Assembly (NCBI GenBank): GCA_034231615.1
Contig: CM067317.1
Coordinates: 20,956,174 to 21,020,173 of the forward strand
Source of the DNA: Meghimatium bilineatum
Taxonomy: Eukaryota; Mollusca; Gastropoda; Stylommatophora; Philomycidae
Direction: 5' to 3'
DNA length: 64,000 bases
This document shows, in pieces, positions 23,497 through 34,470 of the stretch. The notes beneath the pieces were generated by a model. It was not told the origin of the DNA. It was given only the letters and a program-made list of their open reading frames with translations, and made no database searches. The stretch's first letter is position 1. Each line of letters starts with the position of its first letter. The position numbers were made by a program, and so were the translations under genes.

Positions 23497-23662
23497 CGAT
23501 ATATATATATGTTTGTTTGGGGGTGTTTATATATATATATATCTCGAGAGAGAGATATTTGTGTGTGTGGGATTCTCTCTCTATATCTATATATATGTGT
23601 ATGGGAGTGTGTATATATATATTCGTGTGTGTGGGAGTCGTTATATATACATATATATAGTC
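23497..23662. repeat. Complex TATA/TGTG microsatellite
   Basis: Alternating TATATA, GAGAGA and GTGTGTG tracts. The open frames over it are compositional. Confidence 0.85.
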
Positions 23663-23747
23663 AAAGCTGGCTTAACAAGAAATGCACGAAAGTAGAATCA
23701 CTTTACAACCGTGTCACAACATTATTACATAAGCAAATTCATGTGGT

Positions 23748-24165
23748 AACAGGAATAACGAAGCAAACAGTCACATCTAATAACAGCAAAAGGAAGCAAA
23801 CAGTCGCATCAAGTAACAGAAAAAGGAAGCAAACAGTCGCATCTAATAACAGGAAAAGGAAGCAAGCAGTCACATCAAGTAACAGGAAAAGGAAGCAAAC
23901 ATTCGCATCTAATAACAGGAAAAGGACGCAAACAGTCGCATCTAATAACAGGAAAAGGACGCAAACAGTCGCATCTAATAACAGGAAAAGGAAGCAAGCA
24001 GTCACATTAAGTAACAGGAAAAGGAAGCACACAGTCGCATCTAATAACAGGAAAAGGACGCAAACAGTCGCATCTAATAACAGGAAAAGGAAGCAAGCAG
24101 TCACATTAAGTAACAGGAAAAGGAAGCACACAGTCGCATCTAATAACAGGAAAAGAACAGTAATG
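23748..24165. repeat. 33-bp minisatellite, about 12 units
   Basis: Unit AACAGGAAAAGGAAGCAAAC AGTCGCATCTAAT with subtypes (AGGACGC, ACATCAAGT). Subtypes recur in blocks, for example 23966-24064 and 24065-24160. The frames on both strands come from the repeat. Confidence 0.95.
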
Positions 24166-24177
24166 AGAAAGGCTCTT

Positions 24178-24867
24178 CTCAAATATCAAGAAAGCAGAAG
24201 TAATGGTTAATTTCCAAGAAATAAAATACCACACCTTGCAATATCAAAGTGAATGATACGGTAGTTAAACAGGTCAAACAATTCAAATATTTAGGTACAA
24301 CGATTACAGCAAATGGAAGAGTTCAACAGAAAGAAGAAGCAGAATTGGGAAGGCAAAAATAACATTCACAAAAATGAAAAATTAGTATTGTGTAATATGG
24401 CCTTATCATTAGAGGCGAGGAAGATAGTTCTGCAGTGCTATATAACCCCTATACTAACCTATGGTTGCGAGTCTTCGACAATAAACAAACTGGAAAGTTG
24501 GAAATTAGAGGCAACAGAGATGTGGTTCTACAGAAGAATGCAGAAAATACTATGTACTGCCAGGAAAACTAATGTGGAGGTGTTGAAAGAGTCAAATGCG
24601 AAACGGAGCTTAATAAAAAAATATAAGAAAAAGACAATCTTCATTTTTTGGCCATGTAATGAGACAAGGAGGTTTGGAGAACATAGTCACATCAGGCAAG
24701 ATTGAAGGCAACAGAGAAAACGTGAACGTGGTCGTCAACGTGAGAAAATATTAGACAGCTTAACAACCTGGCACGGCAGGGAAACAACAATATTCTTAAT
24801 ACATAATATTGGAGATATAGAGCTTTGGAGAGCCATGATCGCCTACGCCAGCTGGCAAGGCTCCTAG
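24178..24867 (+). pseudogene. LINE-A 3' remnant (RTE-type C-terminus)
   Basis: Frame-shifted reading gives QFKYLGTTITANGR, LTYGCESSTINKLESWKLEA, TEMWFYRRMQKILCTARKTN, VEVLKESNAKRSLIKK, a degenerate FFGHVMRQGG-like part and LTTWHGRET, ending YASWQGS-stop at 24865-24867. This is the region after the RT palm in RTE-like elements. The 5' portion with endonuclease and palm is missing. The second copy is at 48950-49505. Earlier decay relatives lie at 28855-29185. Confidence 0.85.
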
Positions 24868-24959
24868 TGAATAAACGAATGAACATCATAGTCGTCGATC
24901 AAAGGGGATAATAAGAAAAGTCTCAGACTTATCCTGTTGCATCTCTGTGATGGTTACAT

Positions 24960-25324
24960 ACTCAGAAGAACAAGAGCTAAACATAAAAATACATGGAGAT
25001 AAACAACAGGTAGAACATTATCAATATCTTAGACACATAGTCACAGATAATGGCAGATGTAAAACAGAAGTTAAAAGAAGAATAGGAATAGTTTTGTACA
25101 TATTAAAAGACATTACACCTTATTGAAGACCTTACTTGAGGGAAAAGTCAAAAGGAAGCGAGCAAGAGGTAGGCAGAGATACAAATGGTAGAGTAACATC
25201 ACACGATGGACAGGTTACAGTCTAGTAGAGTGCACCACCGAGACAAGAGACAGAGGATGTTGGAGATCTGTTGCAGCCAACCTTCGTTGCGGAGACGGCA
25301 CTTGGTGATGATGATGATGATGAT
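24960..25324 (+). pseudogene. LINE-B remnant inserted in a 17-bp array
   Basis: Reads NIKIHG, QQVEHYQYL and IVTDNGRCKTEVKRRIG, then jumps (internal deletion) to the terminal RARGRQRYKW-type and RWTGYSL parts, ending in a TGATGATGA tail. GGTTACAT flanks it (24952-24959 and 25325-25332), and the array unit GATGGTTACATCTCTGT lies on both sides. Other copies: 1-48 (-), 30462-30937, 55700-56532. Confidence 0.8.
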
Positions 25325-26011
25325 GGTTACATCTCTGTGATGGTTACATCTCTGTGATGGTTACATCTCTGTGATGGTTACATCTCTGTGATGGTTGCAT
25401 CTCTATGATGGTTACATTGCATATCTTTGCTATCTGCATCCCTATGATGGCTGCATCTCTGTGCTGGTGGCATCTCTGTGATAGTTGCAATATATGTGAT
25501 AGTTGTACCTCTGTTATGGTCGCATCTCTGTGCTAATTGCATCTCTGTAGTGGTTATTTCTTTGTGATGGTTGAATCTCTGTGCTGATTGCATCTCTGTA
25601 GTGGTTATTTCTCTGTGATGGTTGGATCTATGTGCTGATTGCATCTCTGTGATGGTTGGATCTATGTGCTGATTGCATCTTTGTGATGGTTGCATCTCTG
25701 TGATGGTTGAATTGCAACTCTCTGCTGGTTGCATCTCTGTGATGGTTGAATTGCAGCTCTCTGCTGGTTGCATCTCTGTGATGGTTGAATTGCAGCTCTC
25801 TGCTGGTTGCATCTCTGTGATGGTTGAATTGCAGCTCTCTGCTGGTTGCATCTCTGTGATGGTTGCATCTCTGTTATAGTATGGTTGCATCTCTGTGATG
25901 GTTGCATCTCTGTTATAGTATGGTGGCATCTCTGTTATGGTATGTTAGCATCTCTGTGATGGTTGAATTGCAGCTCTCTGCTGGTTGCATCTCTGTGATG
26001 GTTATATCTCT
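25325..26011. repeat. 17-bp minisatellite with 39-bp higher-order units
   Basis: Basic unit GATGGTTGCATCTCTGT. In the centre a 39-bp composite adds GAATTGCAGCTCTCTGCTGG. One or two basic units also lie at 24937-24959, left of the LINE-B insertion, and decayed units follow the SINE at 26245-26275. Confidence 0.95.
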
Positions 26012-26244
26012 ATGGTCGCCCGTGTGTTGCCGGGGCCCGAAAGGGGAGCAAAGAATAGCAACACTGTTTACCTTCCACGCATGTCGTAAAAGGCGACTAA
26101 GGAGGTTATGGGATGGAGTTGGCAGTCCCATCCCATATAGGGTCAGTGACCCAAAGCCATGCTGAAGTCGGATGTGTCGGAACGCATTCCGTTCTTCGGA
26201 CTACATTCTGCTAATCTGCAGGAGTTTGAGAACAAACGCAGAAG
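26012..26244 (+). mobile_element. SINE family S1 inserted in the 17-bp array
   Basis: Starts near TCGCCCGTGTGTTGCCGGGG, has CATGTCGTAAAAGGCGACTA and ends AACAAACGCAGAAG. ATATCTCT flanks both sides (26004-26011 and 26245-26252). Closely resembles 13911-14201 but lacks its internal duplication and a short middle segment. Confidence 0.85.
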
Positions 26245-26275
26245 ATATCTCTGTGGTGGTTGCAGAGATAACTTA

Positions 26276-26649
26276 AAGAGTCCAATCCTGGTATAAGATC
26301 CCGTGCATCACTTGACACCTATAGTCAGTGAAACGATGCTTTAAAGTTGTGTCGTTTCCCAACATATATCACCTATCTGCTTTGGATGAAGTCTATAAAC
26401 TACTCTGGTACATGACTGCTTCCTTCTTCCTCTTATGGTCGATGCCGTGTGACGTTGGTTATCATGTCTTCCCACAGACTTCGAATTCGTATGCAATCAG
26501 TCATTTCTGATACCGATGTTCTCCCATACCACAATCCTAGGCCTTCAAGCTACTTGTTTCCATCTATTATAAAATCATACTTTATCTTTCCTTGTCGCAT
26601 CAATTATTTAACGTAGACATAGCCTGTTTGTCTCATGAGACAGTCTCAT
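26276..26649. other. Unannotated stretch
   Basis: No supported feature. Confidence 0.4.
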
Positions 26650-27005
26650 TTTTGAGTTGGGCACCTTCAAGCCTTTCGACTCAATTCTTTTTCCTCTTTT
26701 CACTCTTTTGCCTGTTCTCGGTCGGACTGATCTTTGTCTTTATTCATTTTGTGTCGTCATTTACGTCATCTTTTTGTTCTTCTGGTTCCACCTTTATTAT
26801 CGTCTTTGTGTACTTCCTGACCGTATCCTTCCGGTATCTCACAACCATATTTCACCCGTACACGCTTGTTGTGGTGTAGTCACTTCTACTCGTCATGTTT
26901 TATGTTATGTGCGAATCTTGACAAAGGCATTTTGGTACGAAACGTCGATTATATCCTGTGTATCGTCATTTATATGTTTATATTCTGTGTTTTGTTGTAT
27001 ATATT
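26650..27005 (+). repeat. Dispersed repeat D2, copy 2
   Basis: Homologous to 19915-20210. Terminal motif CTTGACAAAGGCATTTTGGT followed by ACGAAACGTCGAT. Long pyrimidine-rich body, no intact coding. Confidence 0.65.
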
Positions 27006-27901
27006 AATTCACGAAGGCAACCGACAGTGATAGTGTGTCAGTCGTTATCCAGTATGGCTCAATGTCATGTAGTGATATCCAAGTAGATGTAGGTGTTTGT
27101 CAAGTGTTAGTTTGTTCCACATAGTATGTACCATTTGTCTTGTCTTGAATAAATATTTTCCTAGCTTCATCAAGCGCCTTACATACGATAAGGTGATGGT
27201 CAACAGTTTCATGGTGGTTCTTTACAAAACTGACACTCAAAAGTGTTTTGTGGTTGGATTCCACTAATGTGTTTATTAAACTGTATGTTCTTCGTTAGAA
27301 TTCAGAAGATGGTATTTAGATAGTTCCATGCAGGATTGTTGGGGATATCATTAGTTTTGGTTGGCTATATGTCTGAACACCGATTTCCTAGTGTTCCCCA
27401 TTGCCCTTTCGTTCATTCACATCTCTTTTCCAACTGGTAACATAACATGTATAATTAACCATTGCAACAAAACATACAACATGTTTGCTCACAGTACTTC
27501 CTCTAGTATTCACATGATTTACCTTTTAAGTTACCATTAATCTACCTGTCGTTTCAAAGCAAACATTCCAGTATCGCTTATCAACACGAGTTCATTACAA
27601 AACAATGCAATAGCAATGTTGAAATGACACAATGACTGTAGATTATTTCCCTACCACATTTAATTCTTACATCCTGGACTGTTGACACTGTATAGAAATG
27701 ACACGAGTTTTAGTATTATAAGTGTAGATTTGAAAAAGTTCATACATTAGTTACACTAATAAAAAACCCAGAAAACGTTGTTATTACGTTGTGTGTTATT
27801 TTCAAGTGATTACCATTGGAAATAATGAAGTGTAAGTTGATGAGAGTATTGTAAATGAATGATAAAAATGTTCAGGTAATATTGTGTTCTGATGATAGAA
27901 A
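27006..27901. other. Unannotated stretch
   Basis: AT-rich, no repeat period or exon seen. Confidence 0.35.
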
Positions 27902-27990
27902 GTGATCACGTTTCTTCACTGGGACACTGTCACCATGTTTCTTCACTGGGACACTGTCACCATTTTTCTTCACTGGGACACTGTCACGAT
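27902..27990. repeat. Short tandem repeat, 3 units of about 27 bp
   Basis: Unit TTCTTCACTGGGACACTGTC ACCATGT. Confidence 0.9.
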
Positions 27991-28435
27991 TATAGGGTTA
28001 CACTGAAAAATTGTGATAAATTATAGCGTTTTCTTTACTGCAAATACATTCTATAATAATACTAGACTGTTCGTTTATATGCTTCGTTCTACAAGAATTA
28101 CAAGCGATAGAGCACTTGATTCAGATGCCCTATTTATTTTTTGAGAAAATGTGTGGTGGTGGTTGGGAAGGAGGGGGGGGGGTATAGGGAAGAGTCTTCC
28201 AGTGTATTTTTTCAATATCTAGAGTACTTCACGTCTCAACAGTTTGCAATGCTTCAAGAAAACGCCTTCTGTGACAAGTGTATGAGGCTTTCTGTTATTT
28301 TGTATGTTACATTCAATCATATGACAGCCTGCAACCATTTGGAAGCGTGAACCTTGGTTACTTGCCATAACTGACCGTATGTCTTCAATTCGGCCCATGT
28401 CTAGTTTGCACATTCTTAAACTCCACTGAATCTCT
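27991..28435. other. Unannotated stretch
   Basis: Contains a G-rich patch at 28170-28182. No supported gene. Confidence 0.35.
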
Positions 28436-28580
28436 CTTGTAGGAGGAAAATGGTCCTACTAGATTTCCAGCAGAATGTGGTCAAAGGGAACGGTAATCAA
28501 GGGAACGGTATTGCATTGTATCTCCGTTTTATTTTCCACCACTGGCTAAGACACATTAGACTTCGTGTGATTATTATTTT
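28436..28580 (-). mobile_element. SINE S2, diverged partial copy
   Basis: The minus strand shows the CGAAG-type head, a AAAATAAAACGGAGATAC segment and the TCCTACAAGAGA block. The GAA tail is lost, and a short GGGAACGGTAATCAA duplication lies inside. Confidence 0.55.
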
Positions 28581-28850
28581 AAACCGAATATTGGTGATAA
28601 CTGTGTTTTTTTTTTCACTCTATAATGTCATCATTATTAGATTAGACCAGATACTTGTCATAACTTTATACTGTTTCTTCACACCATACTGTCATCAATA
28701 TTAGATTAGATCAGATAATTTTCATAATGTTATCCCGTTTTTTCACCCCGTGTTGCCATCAATATTAGATTAGATCAGATCAGATAATTTTCATAATGTT
28801 ATCCTGTTTTTTCACCCCGTGTTGCCATCAATATTAGATTAGACTGAATA
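28560..28850. repeat. Diverged tandem repeat, about 63-bp units
   Basis: About four to five units of ATTAGATTAGA(CC)AGATA followed by a TTTTCATAATGTTATC and TTTTTTCACCCCGTGTTGCC pattern. Confidence 0.8.
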
Positions 28851-28854
28851 CTGG

Positions 28855-29185
28855 TGAATTTTGAGAAGAATGATGAAAATTATATGTACAGCGAAGCAAA
28901 ATAATGTAGTTCACAGATGCTGGAGTAAAAAAGACAAATTATAGCGACGACAATTAGAATCAGACAGTAACGATCTTTAGGGCACGTGATGAAGAAATAT
29001 AACGTTCACATTTAGTAATCGCTGGAAAGATCAAGGGGAGAAGAGACAGAGGAAGCCAAAGAGAGAGGTTGTTGGGGTTGTCACTGCGGTAAGAGAGAAT
29101 GTCACACACTGAATTTATTAACAACACGAGAAACAGTGAGCTGTGGAAAAACGTGATCGTCTAGGCTACTTGGCATGGCACTTGA
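28855..29185 (+). pseudogene. Heavily decayed LINE-A-like 3' end
   Basis: Across frameshifts it reads ICTAKQNNV, GKIKGRRDRGSQRERLL and NTRNSELWKNVIV-ATWHGT, parallel to the LINE-A terminus at 24178-24867. Older than that copy. Confidence 0.6.
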
Positions 29186-29239
29186 CTGATTGAATGATGT
29201 CTTGATTGATTGTTTGATTGACTGAATATTTGTGACAAT

Positions 29240-29411
29240 ATATGGGGATCTCTCTAACATAATGGTTTAACCATTGACTATGTGCTCAAAATGTCGCGGG
29301 TTTGATTCCCGGTTGTTGCGTCTTGTTTACATGTGTATTTGTTGTGTTTTTTTAAATCCCTAGTTATTATCGCTTGAAGCTGCATAGTGGTACAATCTGC
29401 TGGATAATGCC
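29240..29411 (+). mobile_element. tRNA-derived SINE S5
   Basis: Head with a B box GCGGGTTTGATTCCCGG at about 29289-29305, then GCGTCTTGTTTACATG and a body ending ATGCCGCTTCATTGAGAGGG. A related copy is at 58130-58400 (+). The A box is degenerate. Confidence 0.55.
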
Positions 29412-29575
29412 GCTTCATTGAGAGGGCAGAGTATATATGAAGATACCCAAGTATATTGAGAGGGCAGAGTATATATGAAGATACCCAAGTATATTGAGAG
29501 GGCAGAGTATATATGAAGATACCGAAGTATATTGAGAGGGCAGAGTACATATGGAGATATCCAAGTACAATGAAG
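29412..29575. repeat. 38-bp minisatellite grown from SINE S5 sequence
   Basis: Four units of ATTGAGAGGGCAGAGTATAT ATGAAGATACCCAAGTAT. The first unit is continuous with the S5 SINE end. In the 58130 relative the equivalent segment (TTGAGAAGGACTGAATACATATG) is single-copy. Confidence 0.8.
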
Positions 29576-29617
29576 GCAATATTCAATGCCTTTTGAGCCA
29601 TTTTCTTCTCGTTTTTT

Positions 29618-29960
29618 ATAGCAAAGTCGTATTGTTCAGTTTTTTAAAATAGCAAAGTCGTGTTGTTCCTTTTTTATAGCAAAGTCGTGTTGTTCCTTTT
29701 TTATAGCAAAGTCGTGTTGTTCCATTTTATAGCAAAGTCGTGTTGTTCCATTTTTATAGCAAAGTCGTGTTGTTCCATTTTTATAGCAAAGTCGTGTTGT
29801 TCCTTTTTTATAGCAAAGTCGTGTTGTTCCATTTTTATAGCAAAGTCGTGTTGTTCCTTTTTTATAGCAAAGTCGTGTTGTTCCATTTTTATAGCAAAGT
29901 CGTGTTGTTCCTTTTTTATAGCAAAGTCGTGTTGTTCCATTTTTATAGCAAAGTTGTGTT
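29618..29960. repeat. 27-bp minisatellite, about 12 units
   Basis: Unit AGCAAAGTCGTGTTGTTCCA TTTTTAT. Frames on both strands come from the repeat. Confidence 0.95.
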
Positions 29961-30461
29961 GTTCATTTTTCCCCCACTTTTATTACTCCAAAGCAATTCT
30001 GTTTAGGTTTTCAAAGATCTGAACCCAGATGTCTCTGGAGTATTGTGCTAGGAAAGCCTGATCAAACGTCCTCTTCACTTTTTAGATCGGGCGTAGTCTC
30101 TGATTCACATGTTAGCTTTAATGGATATTTAAAAACGGCCTTCTCTTTCCATTTTGGACCTCACTGAGATCAGACAACTAACGCCAGTAATAGCTGTTAA
30201 TCCCAGGCAATGATGAAAGAAGTTTCAAATGTTTGTTGTTGCATCTCTCTTGTGTGTGCGGCAATCACGGAAATGAGTCTACCACATCAGCAGCCAACAA
30301 GACTAACCATCAGGCAAGCTGACCATAGATTAAAACTTTGTCATCGCGATAGAAAAGATAATCTATGTTTTTATTTCTTGATAAAGGTTCAGTTGCAAGA
30401 ACGTCGACTTTGTTTTGTCAATATTAATTAAACCTAAAAGTACCTTCAATGACCTGAGGAC
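29961..30461. other. Unannotated stretch with small ORF
   Basis: A 73-codon frame at 30210-30431 begins with a hydrophobic Cys-rich stretch but lacks other support. Confidence 0.35.
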
Positions 30462-30937
30462 GATAGTAACATCTAAACAAATTACAAACTAGTTAAAAAT
30501 GAGAATTATAAAATGCTATATCTATTCTATATTAATGTATGGCTCAGAAACATGGACACTAAATAAACAATTATAAGACAGAATTGATGCCTTTGAGATG
30601 TGGGTATATAGAAGAATAGTGAGAACATCATGGAAATAGAAGAAGAAAAAAAAGAGGTGCTAAAAACACTTAATATGAATAAAGAATTACTAAGAGAAAT
30701 AAAGATCAGGCAAATAAAATATCTTGGACACATTAAAAGACCTTATTGAAGACCTTACTTGATGGTAAAGTCAAAGTGAAGAGAGCAAGAGGTAGACAGA
30801 GATACAAGTGGGAGAGTAACATCACAAGATGGACAGGTTACAGTCTAGCACAGTGCACTACCAAAACAAGAGACGGGATGTTGGAGATCTGTTGCAGCCA
30901 ACCTTCCTTGCGGAGACGGCACTTGATGATGATGATA
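30462..30937 (+). pseudogene. LINE-B 3' remnant
   Basis: Reads LYSILMYGSETWTLNKQL, a MWVYRRI segment, VLKTLNMNKELLREIKIRQI, KYLGHIKR, then RARGRQRYKWESNITRWTGY and CCSQPSLRRRHLMMM, ending in a GATGATGATGATAAT tail. Several frame changes. Matches 55700-56532 and 24960-25324. Confidence 0.85.
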
Positions 30938-31812
30938 ATCAATTACGCCTAATAATAATATTATTCCTCTATTGTTTTATTATAACACCTTATTTCCTAT
31001 ATTTCTTTATTATATTATCTTTCTTGTGCTGTAACAAACTGTCAAACAATGTAACAGCTGCTGGTTAGCATAGGAAATTACATTTGCACTTGTAGAGATT
31101 TCTATATAACTTATAATGGCCTACTGCTGTGAGGTCTTACACACTAAAGATAGCGACACTATGTGTATGTAATGGTACATTTAGTAACAGACCAATTACA
31201 AGTGTAACCGTCATTTGCTACGCGTCTTATCATCAGAACTGCACGACTCAAAACGAGCAGCGAGTTATATCGTAAACTGGCATGCCAGGATCAATATTAT
31301 CTGCAACTGAAGTGTCTATTGTCTTTAATGGTTCAATACCAGTGCTGATATCGATAAACGCTTAATTCAGTTGGTCTCTTTGATTATAGCATATGCTGTA
31401 CTTTAAGCACATTGACATTGGTAGTTTATGGTATAGGTTTTACTTGAGATATGTTTACATAACCGTTGTGATTCTTACTTCATTATTTCGTTAACATTGT
31501 GTGGTTCTAGCTGTAATTTGCTGTAATCTAGATTCTTATAAAATCATTGGAGTTACAGACTTTACTCGCTGTAATCTGGATTATTAATTAACACAGTGGA
31601 GTTCTAGACGTAACCAGTTGTAAACTGGTTTTTATAAATAGTGCAGTTTTTGTTTTGACTGGCTGTACGATGAATTACTATAAAAAGGAGGAGTTCCTTT
31701 TATTGGATGCACAAGGATTAATAATAGTGTCTTACAAGCAAGTTTTAGTAGCATCAATGTCAGGGAAACGTGAGGTAAACAATTGATTAAATTATATCAG
31801 ATGTACGAGATC
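30938..31812. other. Unannotated stretch
   Basis: Between 31490 and 31660 there is a weak recurrence of GTAATCTAGATT/GTAATCTGGATTATTA with about 60-70-bp spacing, possibly an old tandem duplication. No gene. Confidence 0.35.
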
Positions 31813-31882
31813 TCATCTATCTGTCTGTCTGTCTGTCTCTGTCTGTCTGTCTGTCTCTGTCTGTCTCTCTGTCTGTCCGTCC
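31813..31882. repeat. (CTGT)n microsatellite
   Basis: TCTG/TCTC tetranucleotide run. The short frames over it are compositional. Confidence 0.95.
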
Positions 31883-32489
31883 GCCTGCCTGACAGTCTGT
31901 TTAATCTGTTTCTTTTTTTTTCTTCAATATCATCATGTAGTGGATGGTTCTTGTCAGCACTGATACGCATACACGAACGAGCACGGCAAATATCCGCTCT
32001 TTGCAACATAACATCTGTCTATCCAGCTTAGAAATATTTGAATTTCTTATATTGTTGTATTGTTGTTGGTGTTTCGATTCCCAGAAATTATACAGATCAG
32101 CTCTTACTTCCTACTTGAAATGCGTTTTTGCCCTTTCTTCACAGCTTTATTTCATACACAGAAGACTAACTATCAGCGTGTGAAATGCTTTGTTTTACTC
32201 AGAGTGCGTAAATTCTAGGAGGTGGCTTTTCTATATTTCCGCAAGATGCAGAGATGACGTCATGGGCTTCAGCTGTCCTGCCAAACATTCTGTCCTGTCA
32301 GGTGCCCATAGGAACCCAGCTCTGTAACATGGTCACTGGTATGGGTGGAGCAGCACACCATGTATTTACTGCCATCCATAAGGGCTCTCCAAATATGCAG
32401 GGCGATTATGTTTGTCTGATTCTGGGCTCTGTCATGGAATTTTCACGTCCTTCAAGAGTTGCTTTTCACGACGCCACATCTGTTAATAA
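31883..32489. other. Unannotated stretch with 91-codon open frame
   Basis: An open frame starts ATG at 32254 (begins MTSWASAVLPNILSC) and runs into the next repeat. Base composition is more balanced than the surroundings, but I recognise no domain or splice site. Confidence 0.3.
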
Positions 32490-32640
32490 CTGGGGTACCA
32501 TGTACACATGTGTCACCTGTTCATAGCTGGGGCACGATGTACACATATGTCACTTATTCATAACAGGGGCACCATGTACAGATGTATCACCTGTTCAAAA
32601 CAGGGGCACTATCTACACATGTGTTACCTGTTCATCTGAT
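32490..32640. repeat. 37-bp tandem repeat, 4 units
   Basis: Unit GGGGCACCATGTACACATGT GTCACCTGTTCATAACA, diverged. Confidence 0.85.
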
Positions 32641-33176
32641 CGAATTGGTTCAAAACCCGTTTACTGCAATACAATGTTTCTTATCTTCTGTCAAACAGTT
32701 TATCTTTAACACATTTTCCTCAGTCACTGTCCATAAATTACGTCAATCATTTTTATTTTTTTTTGCAAATTCCCCCACACTGCTCTACACTTGTCAAGAA
32801 TTCACAATCTGTCAAGAATTTAGGAACACACCCACCCACTGTTTAATTATGTAAAAACACTATCGTTGACATATACTTCTATCAAACCCCCACCTCCCCC
32901 TCGTCAACAACTGCCAAAAGTTTTCCGAAACACTCATCCTGATTGTTGAAGTAATTCATTGAAATTTTCTCAGTAACTGCACCTCACACTACGCAGGTCC
33001 ATACACACAAAAAAATCCAATTAGCCCCTGACATATTTCATTTTTATTATATTATTTAAACCATAACATGTTTTACTTTTTATTTTTAACGTGTTTGTTC
33101 CCAATTTCAGCTCAATAAAACTTAGTACGTTGTCATGGAAACAATTATTGTGACGAGGATAAAATCTGGATAAAAT
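32641..33176. other. Unannotated C-rich and AT-rich stretch
   Basis: Pieces such as ACTGTTTAATTATGTA and TGTCAAGAATT recur near 49965-50000 and 50210, suggesting an old dispersed repeat. Confidence 0.35.
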
Positions 33177-33282
33177 ATGAGGTGGCCAGGTGAAATTACT
33201 GCTGGCCAAACACAAGAGGGACCGATGTCGGCTCGAGGTCTGGCGTACAAGGGACAAGTGATTGAGTTGGACGAAGAGAAAG
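33177..33282 (+). CDS. Candidate alternative first coding exon
   Basis: ATG at 33177 with an in-frame TAA just upstream and A at -3. The 35 codons (hydrophilic, ending VIELDEEK) leave one base at the end, so the exon is in phase with 38257. The donor AAAG|GTACCC is weak. If used, the resulting protein would have a short cytosolic-type N-terminus ahead of two helices, 117 residues up to the end of the 41428 exon. The opposite strand also has an 89-codon frame here, so strand is not certain. Confidence 0.3.
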
Positions 33283-33539
33283 GTACCCATTATAACTTAA
33301 AATTTCACTAAGATTAGAGAATTCCCGATCATTAGAGAATCTAAGAAAAGGAAGACATTTTTTTAAAATTAATTCTCATAATCAAATCGTATCTACGCCC
33401 AATAATTCTATATGCACTTAAGCTGTGTGTCTCAAACATACTCTGTCCAATGTCCAGCTATTGGATGTTTGAAATGTGTTAGCAGACAGAAAAATGGACC
33501 AAAGCCGTGTTTTTGGTGACTCAAACCAGATGTTTCAGA

Positions 33540-34125
33540 CACGAGTCACATTTTTGTGAGAATGAGTCATTTTGTGTGAGAATGGGAGTATTGCTTGCAA
33601 AGACAAAACCAGATATTTCAGGAATCTTCTTCTTCTTCTTTCTGTCCTCATGTATCTTTCGGTGTTGAGGGGAGAGTGAGTGTACGGTCTTTTGCCCTTC
33701 TATTTGCCTCCTCTGCTGTTATATTTCCGAGTGTCTCTAATACACTATCTATCCACCTTTTACGAGGGCGTCCAATAGGTCTCCTGTTTTCGTATCGTTT
33801 GTTAAGTGTTATGAGTCAGGAATGAGTCACCTTTTGTGTGAGAATGAACGTGTTGCTGTAAAAACAAAACCAGATATTTCATGCATGAATCACCTTTTGT
33901 GTGAGAATGAAAGTGTTGCTGTAAAAACAAAACCAGATATTTCATGCATGAATCACCTTTTGTGTATGAATGAAAGTGTTGCTGTAAAAACAAAACCAGA
34001 TATTTCATGCATGAATCACCTTTTCTGTGAGAATGGGAGTATATCTTGCAAAGAGAAATCCAGATATATCAGGCACGAGTTACATTTTGTCACCTTTTGT
34101 GTGATAATGGACGTATTGCTGTAAA
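33540..34125. repeat. 63-bp minisatellite interrupted by a LINE fragment
   Basis: Unit CATGCATGAATCACCTTTTG TGTGAGAATGAAAGTGTTGC TGTAAAAACAAAACCAGATA TTT. About six to seven units in all. The LINE insertion at 33626-33815 splits one unit. Confidence 0.9.
33626..33815 (-). mobile_element. 5'-truncated LINE insertion with 8-bp TSD
   Basis: The minus strand encodes an RTE-type C-terminus (RRPIGRPRKRWIDSVLETLG, then ITAEEANRRAKDRT) and ends in a (GAA)n tail. TCAGGAAT flanks it exactly (33618-33625 and 33816-33823). Removing the insert and one TSD copy restores a normal 63-bp array unit, which confirms the boundaries. Confidence 0.9.
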
Positions 34126-34239
34126 GACAAAAGAAAACTTTCAAATGATATTCCATTCGTCACCCCCCCCCCCTCCATTCATAGTTTCACCAAGTAGAAG
34201 ACAGTTCAGCTTCTTCTCACTGTGTTGATAAAACACTTG

Positions 34240-34470
34240 GAACATCAATCATTGCTTATAAGTTGTCTCATTGCTTATAAGTTGTCTCATTGCTTATTAG
34301 TTGTCTCATTGCTTATAAGTTGTCTCATTGTTAATTAGTTGTCTTATTGCTTATTACTTGTCTTATTGCTAATTAGTTGTCTTATTGCTTATTACTTGTC
34401 TTATTGCTAATTAGTTGTCTTATTGCTTATTACTTGTCTTATTGCTAATTAGTTGTCTTATTGCTTACAT
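34240..34470. repeat. 19/38-bp minisatellite
   Basis: First 19-bp units ATTGCTTATAAGTTGTCTC, then 38-bp composites alternating CTTATTACTTGTCTT and CTAATTAGTTGTCTT. Confidence 0.92.

Noticed and set aside
24313-24705. 130-codon ORF as a host gene
   Set aside because: Matches the LINE-A C-terminus, with a second copy at 48950 and frameshifts on both sides.
26915-26950. Hammerhead ribozyme in repeat D2
   Set aside because: GAAAC is present but the CUGANGA core is not (CTTGACAAAGG instead), so the catalytic core is incomplete in all three copies.
32254-32526. 91-codon ORF starting MTSWASAV
   Set aside because: No domain, no splice sites, and it runs into a 37-bp tandem repeat. Noted only within an unannotated stretch.
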